A DNA stretch of 6,674 nucleotides from Draconibacterium sp. (lineage in GTDB: Bacteria > Bacteroidota > Bacteroidia > Bacteroidales > Prolixibacteraceae). The stretch spans positions 1-6,674 of the forward strand of contig JAUVDE010000190.1 of the NCBI GenBank assembly GCA_030595485.1, written 5' to 3'. Under the pieces are notes generated by a model. It was given only the letters and a program-made list of their open reading frames with translations, was not told where the DNA came from and did not search any database. Shown piece after piece: positions 1-5,751 of this stretch (position 1 is its first letter; each line of letters starts with the position of its first letter). Position numbers and translations under genes: made by a program.

Positions 1-603
1 TGAAAACAAATTATCGATGAATTGGTCGAACAAACTAGGCCTTAATAAAATTGGAAATATAAAACCAAATACGGCGCCTAAAAAGTGTGCGTCGTGGGCA
101 ACATTGTCATTGTTCTTTTTACCACTTTGGTAGGAATAAAACAAGTAAGCAATGGCAAACAAAATTCCGGGAATTGGCAACACTGCAAACAAATACAGCG
201 GTTCCCAGGGTCGAAAAAATATAGTGGCAAAAAGCACTGCAGCAACGGCTCCCGATGCTCCAACTGCATTGTAGTAATAATTGTTTTTGTGTTTTATCAG
301 GCTCCATCCATTCGATGCGAGAATACCACCAAAATACAGCAGCAAAAAGTAAGCAGTTGCTTTGTTTTCAAAGTACTCGCCAAAATAGTATTCAATGTTT
401 CGTCCAAAAAAATACAGCACCATCATATTTACAATTAGGTGCGTCCAATTAGCATGTATAAAGGCATGCGAAACCAAACGGTAATATTCTTTTTGGTGAA
501 TAATTTTTGCGGCGTTAAACTGCAGTTTATTCGAAAGTTCGGGATTGCTAAAAGCAATATATGAAATAAGGGCAGTTACTCCGATTATAAAATAGGTAAT
601 CAT
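1..603 (-). CDS. Rhomboid-family intramembrane serine protease (3' end cut by window edge)
   Basis: The reading frame opens with ATG at 603 and stays open for 201 codons to the window edge, so the C-terminus is missing, probably by only a few residues given usual short rhomboids. Rhomboids cleave transmembrane helices of client proteins within the membrane. The family signature is clear: an H-A-N-W-T-H-L-I-V-N stretch (residues 50-59) giving the helix-2 HxxxN motif (H55, N59), the catalytic serine in GASGAV (S117), and the catalytic histidine in AHFLGAVFG (H173, with the HxxGxxxG spacing). About six hydrophobic helices can be seen (near residues 2-18, 50-67, 83-97, 114-130, 136-157 and 170-187). 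The start codon directly follows the holA stop codon with no gap, so translation is probably coupled. Substrates cannot be inferred. The family call is firm. Confidence 0.93.
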   Translation of the reverse strand, partial: MITYFIIGVTALISYIAFSNPELSNKLQFNAAKIIHQKEYYRLVSHAFIHANWTHLIVNMMVLYFFGRNIEYYFGEYFENKATAYFLLLYFGGILASNGWSLIKHKNNYYYNAVGASGAVAAVLFATIFFRPWEPLYLFAVLPIPGILFAIAYLFYSYQSGKKNNDNVAHDAHFLGAVFGFIFPILLRPSLFDQFIDNLFS

Positions 604-1605
604 TTAATGTAAAATTTTATAAACCATTTCTTTTTGTAAATCGCCAGTTTCAACCATTGTAGAAACATTAAAACCTTTACTTTTCATGTCGTATTCGCGT
701 AAAATACCCATTATTTCGTAGAGTTTGGTGGGCGAGTATTTTTTAGCTGCAGCTACATATTCACGAACAAAAAACGGGTGAACTCGTAACTCTGCTGCTA
801 CATTACGTTCCGATTTATCTTTTAGAAAATGGTAGGTAAACAGCTTCGAAAAATAGAAATATAATCCGGCAATGGTTTTCTGAATTGGATTTAAGCTTGG
901 GTTTGCCCCAAAATATTGAACTATTTTATTGGCTTTTAGCACATTCTTCTCGCCCAGCGCATTTTGCAATTCCAGTACATTAAAATCCTTACTTAACCCA
1001 ATATTCTTTTCAATGTGCTCGGGTGTAATTTTAGTACTGTCTTTTACCGCAATTACAAGTTTCTCCAGTTCGTTAACAATTTTACTGAGGTTGGTTCCTA
1101 AATACGATGTTAAAAGCATGGCAGCCTGTGGCGTAATGGTGTAATTATGGTTTTTCAGATAGCCGTCAATCCAGTTTGGTATTTTGTTCTCGTATAATTT
1201 TTTTGAAGTGAAAACAACACCATTCTTTTTAATGGCTTTTACCAGTTTTGTTCTCGAATCGAGGTTTTTGTATTTGTAAGCCAACACTAAAATTGTCGAT
1301 TCCAGCGGTTTGTTGGCATAAGAAGTCAGTGTGTCTATTTTAGCTAAAGTCTGTGCTTCTTTTACAATAATTACCTGCTTACTTGCCATCATCGGAAAAC
1401 GCAGCGAACTTTCAGCAATGGTTAAAGCATCCGAGTCTTTCCCGTAAAAAACAGTTTGGTTAAAACCTTTTTCGGCATCGGTGAGCACGTTCTTTTCGAT
1501 GTAGTTCGAAAGCTCATCAATAAAATAAGCCTCCTCTCCTTGCAACAAATAAATAGGATGGTAAACTCCCTTTTTTAGATTTTGTAGTATAGCTCCAAAT
1601 TCCAT
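604..1605 (-). CDS. holA: DNA polymerase III subunit delta
   Basis: Delta is the clamp-loader subunit that opens the beta sliding clamp during chromosome replication. It forms part of the delta/delta-prime/tau complex in the cytoplasm. The 333-residue product matches the usual length (about 330-345). Visible hallmarks are the N-terminal YLLQGEEAYFIDEL segment (residues 19-32), where true AAA+ ATPases carry a P-loop that delta lacks. Further on are the SYLGTNLSKIVNELEKL segment (167-183), typical of the middle domain, and a helical collar domain with LRVHPFFVREYVAAAKKYS (273-291). The ending KEMVYKILH is typical of the Bacteroidota form. The gene starts one base after the amn stop codon and ends directly against the rhomboid ATG, making it the middle gene of a compact operon. 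Nothing looks broken. The low sequence conservation of delta makes the call slightly less certain than for recR. Confidence 0.93.
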   Translation of the reverse strand: MEFGAILQNLKKGVYHPIYLLQGEEAYFIDELSNYIEKNVLTDAEKGFNQTVFYGKDSDALTIAESSLRFPMMASKQVIIVKEAQTLAKIDTLTSYANKPLESTILVLAYKYKNLDSRTKLVKAIKKNGVVFTSKKLYENKIPNWIDGYLKNHNYTITPQAAMLLTSYLGTNLSKIVNELEKLVIAVKDSTKITPEHIEKNIGLSKDFNVLELQNALGEKNVLKANKIVQYFGANPSLNPIQKTIAGLYFYFSKLFTYHFLKDKSERNVAAELRVHPFFVREYVAAAKKYSPTKLYEIMGILREYDMKSKGFNVSTMVETGDLQKEMVYKILH

Positions 1606-1606
1606 T

Positions 1607-2377
1607 CTAAAATCTTAAGTGTTTAACCGATAAGCCGTGATTCTTGATTTCGAGTAAGGCATCAATTCCAGCTTGTATGTGCACCTCAACATAATCAGAA
1701 CTTACTTTTTTGTCGCTGGCTTCGGTTTTTACACCAGTCGAAATCATGGGCTGGTCAGAAACCAAAAGCAATGCACCGGTTGGAATTTGATTGGAAAAAC
1801 CAACGGTAAATAAAGTTGCTGTTTCCATGTCGATTGCCATGGCACGCGTTTTTTTGAGGTATTTTTTGAAACGTTCGTCGTATTCCCAAACACGTCGGTT
1901 GGTGGTTAAAACAACACCTGTCCAGTAATCCTGTTCCTGGTTACGCAAAATGTGTGAAACGGCTCGCTGCATATTAAATGCCGGAAGTGCCGGAACTTCG
2001 GGCGGAAGATAATCGTCGGAAGTACCCTCACTTCGAATAGCGGCAATTGGCAGAATTAAATCGCCCAATTTATTTTTGCGTTTTAAACCTCCACATTTGC
2101 CTAAAAACAATACCCCACGCGGATGAATTGCACTTAGCAAGTCCATCATGGTTGCAGCGTTTGGGCTTCCCATTCCAAAATTTATCATAGTAATTCCTTC
2201 GGCCGTTGCACTTGGCATGTTCTTATCGGCTCCATCAACAGGAACTTCAAATTTACGCGCAAATCTATCTACGTAATCCTGGAAGTTGGTTAATAAAATA
2301 TATTTCCCAAAATCTTCTAGATTTTTGCCGGTGTAACGTGGAAGCCAGTTTTCCACAATATCTTTTTTGGTCTTCAT
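1607..2377 (-). CDS. amn: AMP nucleosidase, short Bacteroidota form
   Basis: AMP nucleosidase splits AMP into adenine and ribose 5-phosphate, linking the purine pool to the pentose phosphates. The 256-residue product corresponds to the catalytic domain alone. The enterobacterial enzyme is nearly twice as long, with an extra N-terminal domain. The fold is that of nucleoside phosphorylases: GMGSPNAA (68-75), a phosphate-site-like stretch; GKCGGL (93-98); RSEGTSDDYLP (115-125); the ribose-binding AIDMETATLF (181-190, with E185); and SDQPM (207-211), whose D208 is the likely catalytic acid acting on the adenine. The start gives the family's usual N-terminus MKTKKDIVENWLPRYTG. It is the first gene of the amn-holA-rhomboid run and has a well-formed promoter at 2435-2466. 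A general purine or MTA phosphorylase is the alternative, but the N-terminal region and length fit AMP nucleosidase better. Confidence 0.9.
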   Translation of the reverse strand: MKTKKDIVENWLPRYTGKNLEDFGKYILLTNFQDYVDRFARKFEVPVDGADKNMPSATAEGITMINFGMGSPNAATMMDLLSAIHPRGVLFLGKCGGLKRKNKLGDLILPIAAIRSEGTSDDYLPPEVPALPAFNMQRAVSHILRNQEQDYWTGVVLTTNRRVWEYDERFKKYLKKTRAMAIDMETATLFTVGFSNQIPTGALLLVSDQPMISTGVKTEASDKKVSSDYVEVHIQAGIDALLEIKNHGLSVKHLRF

Positions 2378-2416
2378 ATGCTGAAAAAATTTTACCTTTG
2401 AACAATGCCAAACACA

Positions 2417-2448
2417 TTTGGTTCAAGGTTGTCGCAAATGTACATTTT
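2417..2448 (+). promoter_or_regulatory. Candidate promoter for the HsdR-N-like nuclease gene
   Basis: On the plus strand TTTG (2417-2420) is followed after 20 bases by TACATTTT (2441-2448), which differs from TAnnTTTG only in the last base. Transcription would start near 2453-2455, about 40 bases before the ATG at 2496. The elements mirror those of the amn promoter exactly, about a centre between 2441 and 2442, so the two promoters occupy the same DNA. The last-base mismatch suggests it is the weaker of the two. Confidence 0.55.
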
Positions 2449-2466
2449 TAGACGTCGCCAACCAAA
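2435..2466 (-). promoter_or_regulatory. Candidate promoter for the amn-holA-rhomboid operon
   Basis: On the minus strand TTTG (2466-2463) is followed after 20 bases by TACATTTG (2442-2435). This is a perfect match to the Bacteroidota housekeeping pattern TTTG / TAnnTTTG. It would start transcription near 2430, giving a leader of about 50 bases before amn. The -7 box lies inside the 12-bp palindrome AAATGTACATTT (2436-2447), which also supplies the -7 box of the opposite promoter. The match is seen directly. Promoter activity is inferred. Confidence 0.7.
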
Positions 2467-2481
2467 ATGAGTTATCACTTT

Positions 2482-2487
2482 AAAGGA
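2482..2487 (+). promoter_or_regulatory. Shine-Dalgarno-like site for the nuclease gene
   Basis: AAAGGA lies eight bases before the ATG at 2496. It supports that start over the later in-frame ATG codons at residues 15 and 21. It stands out because most other genes in the window have no such site. Confidence 0.5.
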
Positions 2488-2495
2488 TAATTAGA

Positions 2496-2978
2496 ATGGA
2501 AAAATTGAATTTACCAGAATACGCTTTCAGAACAAAAATGGAAGGTGGGAAAAAGATGATTTTTGACTCGATTCGGAAGAAGTTTGTGGTGTTAACACCC
2601 GAAGAATGGGTGCGTCAGAATTTTATCCAATATTTAATTCGAGAGAAAAATTATCCGGAATCGTTAATGGCGGTTGAAAAGCAAATTATGGTAAGTGGCA
2701 AACAACGCCGCTTTGATTTGTTGATTTATCTGAAAAATGGTCAGCCACTATTAATTGCCGAGTTTAAAGCGCCCAGCGTAAAAGTTTCACAAGACGCTTT
2801 CGACCAGGTGGTGCGCTATAACATGGCTTTGCGTGTTGAACGAGTAATTGTTTCAAACGGATTACAACATTTTGCTTGTGAGATTGACTATCCGAATAAT
2901 TCGTATAATTATTTACAAGGAATTCCTGAATATTGCGAACGTTGTCGGGTGGATTCTGAGGGGCAAGGATTTAGCTAG
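2496..2978 (+). CDS. Stand-alone HsdR N-terminal-type PD-(D/E)XK nuclease domain protein
   Basis: The 160-residue product is made of the nuclease domain found at the N-terminus of type I restriction HsdR subunits, without the helicase. The PD-(D/E)XK core is intact: an acidic residue in the first helix (LTPEEWVRQ, E36/E37), RRFDLLIY with D74, AEFKAP with E89 and K91, and the QxxxY motif typical of HsdR nucleases (Q104, Y108 in DQVVRYN). All expected metal-binding and catalytic residues are therefore present. No hsdM or hsdS gene lies in the window, so a restriction role is unlikely. From memory, this small protein often sits next to holA or amn in Bacteroidota, which would suggest a housekeeping DNA-processing role; that link is not tested here. 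It is transcribed away from amn from an overlapping promoter. The frame ends in two consecutive TAG stops (2976-2981). The last 14 or so residues (CERCRVDSEGQGFS) lie beyond the recognisable domain. Activity and substrate are unknown. Confidence 0.85.
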   Translation: MEKLNLPEYAFRTKMEGGKKMIFDSIRKKFVVLTPEEWVRQNFIQYLIREKNYPESLMAVEKQIMVSGKQRRFDLLIYLKNGQPLLIAEFKAPSVKVSQDAFDQVVRYNMALRVERVIVSNGLQHFACEIDYPNNSYNYLQGIPEYCERCRVDSEGQGFS

Positions 2979-3110
2979 TAGTTTTTTTGAACACCAAATA
3001 TTGTGTTACTCTCGTCCAGAAAACAGTCATTTACGAATGTAAACTCCTTGCTTTTCAGGACTTCGAAAGCCTTGTCTTTGATGCTCAATAGAAACTACAG
3101 CATTTCTAGA
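2979..3110. other. Convergent intergenic stretch, possible dispersed element
   Basis: These 132 bases lie between two genes that end towards each other, so some transcription stop is expected, but no classical GC-rich terminator is visible. Two small hairpins can be drawn: TTTAC-GAAT-GTAAA at 3030-3043 and a six-pair stem at 3050-3070 (one G-U pair). On the minus strand the frame that follows the acetyltransferase stop stays open for 27 codons and ends in GVYIRK. A second short frame overlaps that stop as TAAATGA. The stretch resembles intergenic elements I associate with Bacteroidota genomes, but this is an unverified impression. Confidence 0.3.
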
Positions 3111-3638
3111 TTAAGTCAATATTTTCTGAAAAAGAATTTCGTCTTTCCAGCCGGATGAGGTTTTAATCCAGTCCTTTTTTATTCCAGACTTTAAATAACC
3201 GCATTTTCCGAAGAGTTGAATGCTGTTTGTATTGTCAGTTGTAATATTGGCGTAGAGTTGTTTTAGTCCTAAAACTTCTAGCGAATAGTTCGCAAGTGCT
3301 TGTAATGCATTGCTTGCATAACCTTTGTTTCGGTCGTTTTTGTTATGAATTAAAACTCCAACTCCGGCACGCTGATGATAAGGTTCAAAATCAAAAAGGT
3401 CGACAGTGCCAACTGCTTCCATTTTTTCATTCTGAATAACAAGGCGCAGTTGTTTGGTTTCGTAGATATCTTTGGCGGATTCTATTAAATACTGGGCAAG
3501 AATATGTTTCGAGAATGGCGTTTTTGTGTTGCTCACTTCCCAAACTTCAATATTGTTTTCCCATTGGTACAGCAAATCAATGTCGCTTGGTTCCAGCGGG
3601 CGAAGTGTTATCTTTCCGTATTGTAGTTGATTATTCAT
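3111..3638 (-). CDS. GNAT-family N-acetyltransferase (RimJ/RimL/SpeG-like)
   Basis: This 175-residue cytoplasmic enzyme belongs to the GCN5-related acetyltransferases, which move an acetyl group from acetyl-CoA to an amine. It opens with the Acetyltransf_3-type stretch ITLRPLEPSDIDLLYQWENN (10-29). Acetyl-CoA motif A is AGVGVLIHNKNDRNKGYA (91-108), where R103, G106 and A108 give the R-x-x-G-x-A pyrophosphate loop. Motif B is NTNSIQLFGKCGY (136-148). The segment GTVDLFDFEPYHQRA (77-91) resembles polyamine (SpeG-like) and ribosomal-protein acetyltransferases, but the substrate cannot be told from sequence. The start codon overlaps the stop of the upstream glycosyltransferase by four bases (ATGA), so the two are probably translated together. 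This makes acetylation of a sugar or glycan precursor a fair but unproven guess. The gene ends towards the nuclease gene. Confidence 0.85.
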   Translation of the reverse strand: MNNQLQYGKITLRPLEPSDIDLLYQWENNIEVWEVSNTKTPFSKHILAQYLIESAKDIYETKQLRLVIQNEKMEAVGTVDLFDFEPYHQRAGVGVLIHNKNDRNKGYASNALQALANYSLEVLGLKQLYANITTDNTNSIQLFGKCGYLKSGIKKDWIKTSSGWKDEILFQKILT

Positions 3639-5590
3639 CTGTCCAGTTTTTTCCAGCTTTTTAAAAGTATTTCAGCATCGCTTAAAGTACTGTAATCTTT
3701 GGCGTAAACCATATTCAGCTGCGTTTTTTTCTCCCGGTCTAAGCTTAATTCGTCAAAAATTTCTCCTGGGTTTAGAACACCTGTTTTAATGTTTGGTAGT
3801 TTTTCAAAGCTTTCTTTTTCAGGAATATAACCAATCCACGAAAGCTTTCCGAAAAGTACATTAGAGATATTCGAAATAAATTGCCTTTTGTTTTTGTAAA
3901 ACCAAATCATTAAAGGACTAAGCAGTAAAAACAGGATTGAAAACTCAATGTCAAGCACTCGCTTTTTTCGTTTGTTAGCACCTTTTGAAATAGCATTCAT
4001 ATTCACCACATACAAATCGCCGGCGGTGTGAATCGAGTTACTTCCGATAATACTAATACTCTTAGGAGGTGCAATTTTATAATCAATATCGAGCTGGGTT
4101 AAATCCAGCATGGCACGAATAATTTCAGCAGAACTTATATTTTCGGCACAGAAAACAATCTCGTCGATTCTATTAATACGAATAATTTCTTCTAGTTGAT
4201 TGAGTTCGCCCATGTAATTTTCACCTTTGTCAGTTTTGTCGAGGGCAATAAAACCAACAAGCTGCGATTGAATTTGTGTTTCTTTCAGGATTTTCTGTAC
4301 TCGAGTTGCTTCTTCAGAATGACCAACAATTGCAATTTTTTGTTGGCGTTTACTATCTAATCGGAAACCTTTTATTTTTAACCAATGGAAAATCAATCGG
4401 AATAAAACCAAGGCGAATCCTGTCCAAAGCGAGCCCAATAAAATCAATGCTCGTGAAAAGCGGAATTTATCATCAACCAACGAATAAACGAGTAGTATGG
4501 AAACCAGACCCCACAAAATACCACGTGCAATCTTGTATAGGTTTACCGGTTTCTTATACCCTCCCGAAAACAGCATTCCGAATAAAAAGAAAAGTATGTA
4601 AACGGGAACAACAAAGAGCATAAACTCCTTGGGATAGTAGTCGGGATTTCCAAAACGAAGGTTCTCCCAAACTGGTGTAATTAAAAAGAAGCCGGCAATA
4701 ATAATAAGTGCATCAATTATTGGAAGGTAAACCTTCTCAAAAATACGTTTTGAAATGGAAAGTAGTGCCCTAAAATAAATGGCAAGTTGAATCAGCAAAA
4801 CGAAAACTCCGGCTTTTCCACCGGGAAAATGTTTTTTTGCAAAAATTATCATGGCATTGTAAAACACCTTCACATAATTAAGCGAGCCTTTTTTTGTGCT
4901 TTCTCCTTTATAATGAATAATTGTAGTTTCAGGGAAATAGTAATTTTTAAAACCACCCAGTTGAATGCGGTACGAAAGGTCGATATCTTCGCCGTACATA
5001 AAAAAAGTTTCATCGAGCAAACCAACTTTGTCAAGAACCGATTTACGCATTAACATAAAAGCACCGGCAAGCACGTCTATTTCATGAATCTCATTGTCGT
5101 GTAAATACGAGAGGTGGTATTTTCCAAACTTTTTCGACTTTCTAAATAAGGTCGATAAGCCAAATATTTTGTAGAATGCTACCCACGGTGTTGGTAATCC
5201 ACGTTTCGACTCGGGGAGAAAAGTTCCTTTCCCATCAATCATTTTCACACCCAAACCACCGGCGTCGGGCGTTTCGTTCATAAACGAAATTACCTTTTCA
5301 AAAGTGTCTTCCTCAACAACTGTGTCGGGGTTTAGCAATAAAACATATTTACCCTTCGAAAGCTTAATTGCCTGGTTGTTTGCCTTCGAAAAACCTACAT
5401 TTTTTTTGTTCTCAATAAAATGAATGTTGGGGAATTTTTCATGGATAAGTTGTGCCGAGCCATCAACCGAATTATTGTCGACCACAAAAATTTCGGCAGT
5501 AATATTTTTCGAAGCTTTTAGCACCGAATGCAGGCACTGCTCCAAAAAGTGTTTTACGTTGTAGTTGACAATGATAATAGATAAATCCAT
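3635..5590 (-). CDS. Membrane GT2 glycosyltransferase fused to a degenerate sugar-transferase (WbaP/WcaJ-like) scaffold
   Basis: The 651-residue product has two parts. Residues 1-255 are a GT2 glycosyltransferase of the rhamnosyltransferase-like type, with the start SIIIVNYN (4-11), FVVDNNSVDGS (35-45), NVGFSKANN (64-72), metal-binding LNPDT (86-90) and catalytic FMYGEDIDLSYRI (197-209). After a hydrophobic helix near 260-278 come four membrane helices (about 289-307, 322-342, 355-371, 380-402). Next is a Rossmann, CoA_binding_3-like domain opening KIAIVGHSEEATR (418-430), then a tail starting KRKKRVLDIEFSILFLLLSP (540-559). That order copies the polyprenyl-phosphate sugar-1-phosphate transferases, but the catalytic part is shrunk: only NVLFGKLSWIGY (577-588) and LNMVYAKDYSTLSDAEILLK (625-644) remain. 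It probably adds a sugar to a lipid-linked or surface glycan at the inner membrane face. No in-frame start lies upstream before the stop at 5660-5662, so the ATG at 5590 is secure. No Shine-Dalgarno site is seen. Confidence 0.88.
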   Translation of the reverse strand: MDLSIIIVNYNVKHFLEQCLHSVLKASKNITAEIFVVDNNSVDGSAQLIHEKFPNIHFIENKKNVGFSKANNQAIKLSKGKYVLLLNPDTVVEEDTFEKVISFMNETPDAGGLGVKMIDGKGTFLPESKRGLPTPWVAFYKIFGLSTLFRKSKKFGKYHLSYLHDNEIHEIDVLAGAFMLMRKSVLDKVGLLDETFFMYGEDIDLSYRIQLGGFKNYYFPETTIIHYKGESTKKGSLNYVKVFYNAMIIFAKKHFPGGKAGVFVLLIQLAIYFRALLSISKRIFEKVYLPIIDALIIIAGFFLITPVWENLRFGNPDYYPKEFMLFVVPVYILFFLFGMLFSGGYKKPVNLYKIARGILWGLVSILLVYSLVDDKFRFSRALILLGSLWTGFALVLFRLIFHWLKIKGFRLDSKRQQKIAIVGHSEEATRVQKILKETQIQSQLVGFIALDKTDKGENYMGELNQLEEIIRINRIDEIVFCAENISSAEIIRAMLDLTQLDIDYKIAPPKSISIIGSNSIHTAGDLYVVNMNAISKGANKRKKRVLDIEFSILFLLLSPLMIWFYKNKRQFISNISNVLFGKLSWIGYIPEKESFEKLPNIKTGVLNPGEIFDELSLDREKKTQLNMVYAKDYSTLSDAEILLKSWKKLDR

Positions 5591-5599
5591 TCGAAGAAA

Positions 5600-5627
5600 G
5601 ACGGAAGACGGAAGACAGAAGACGGAA
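5600..5627. repeat. 7-bp tandem repeat (GACGGAA, four copies) in the glycosyltransferase leader
   Basis: Four consecutive units read GACGGAA, GACGGAA, GACAGAA and GACGGAA, with partial units on both sides. The array ends ten bases before the glycosyltransferase start codon. In the transcript it becomes a pyrimidine-rich CUUCCGU run where Bacteroidota leaders are normally A-rich. It lies outside the reading frame, so a copy change would alter leader spacing or structure rather than frame. Confidence 0.85.
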
Positions 5628-5692
5628 GAATCCGAATCCTGGTTACACCAACCTATTTTTTATATTTTTCCGTTCGGTTAAATTTTGTTAGC

Positions 5693-5700
5693 CAAAAATA
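5693..5700 (-). promoter_or_regulatory. Candidate -7 box upstream of the glycosyltransferase gene
   Basis: TATTTTTG on the minus strand fits TAnnTTTG, but no TTTG lies at the expected distance of about 20 bases upstream. Use of this box would give a leader of roughly 100 bases containing the 7-bp repeat. Chance matches to this pattern are not rare in AT-rich spacer DNA. Confidence 0.3.
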
Positions 5701-5720
5701 GTAATCCTTTTTTGGATAAC
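5701..5720 (-). terminator. Weak terminator-like hairpin after recR
   Basis: On the minus strand, GTTATCC and GGATTAC form a seven-position stem with one mismatch around a loop of six A. TATTTTT follows. It lies about 30 bases past the recR stop. The stem is short and AT-rich, so termination would be inefficient at best and read-through into the glycosyltransferase gene is possible. Confidence 0.25.
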
Positions 5721-5751
5721 GTAAAAAAAGTGGTTTTCTGATGCAAGGAAT

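Noticed and set aside
85..438. Plus-strand frame of 117 codons
   Set aside because: It is antisense to the rhomboid protease gene, whose catalytic motifs are clear on the minus strand.
2496..2978. Type I restriction-modification system
   Set aside because: Only the HsdR-type nuclease domain is present. No helicase, methylase or specificity subunit is visible on either side.
2848..3042. Plus-strand 64-codon frame overlapping the end of the nuclease gene
   Set aside because: It is the shifted frame of the nuclease gene, is isoleucine-rich and has no recognisable motif. A frameshift fusion is not needed because the nuclease domain is complete.
4276..4623. Plus-strand 115-codon frame
   Set aside because: It is antisense to the membrane and Rossmann part of the glycosyltransferase and has no family features.
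5600..5627. CRISPR array
   Set aside because: The units are only seven bases long and directly adjacent, with no spacers.
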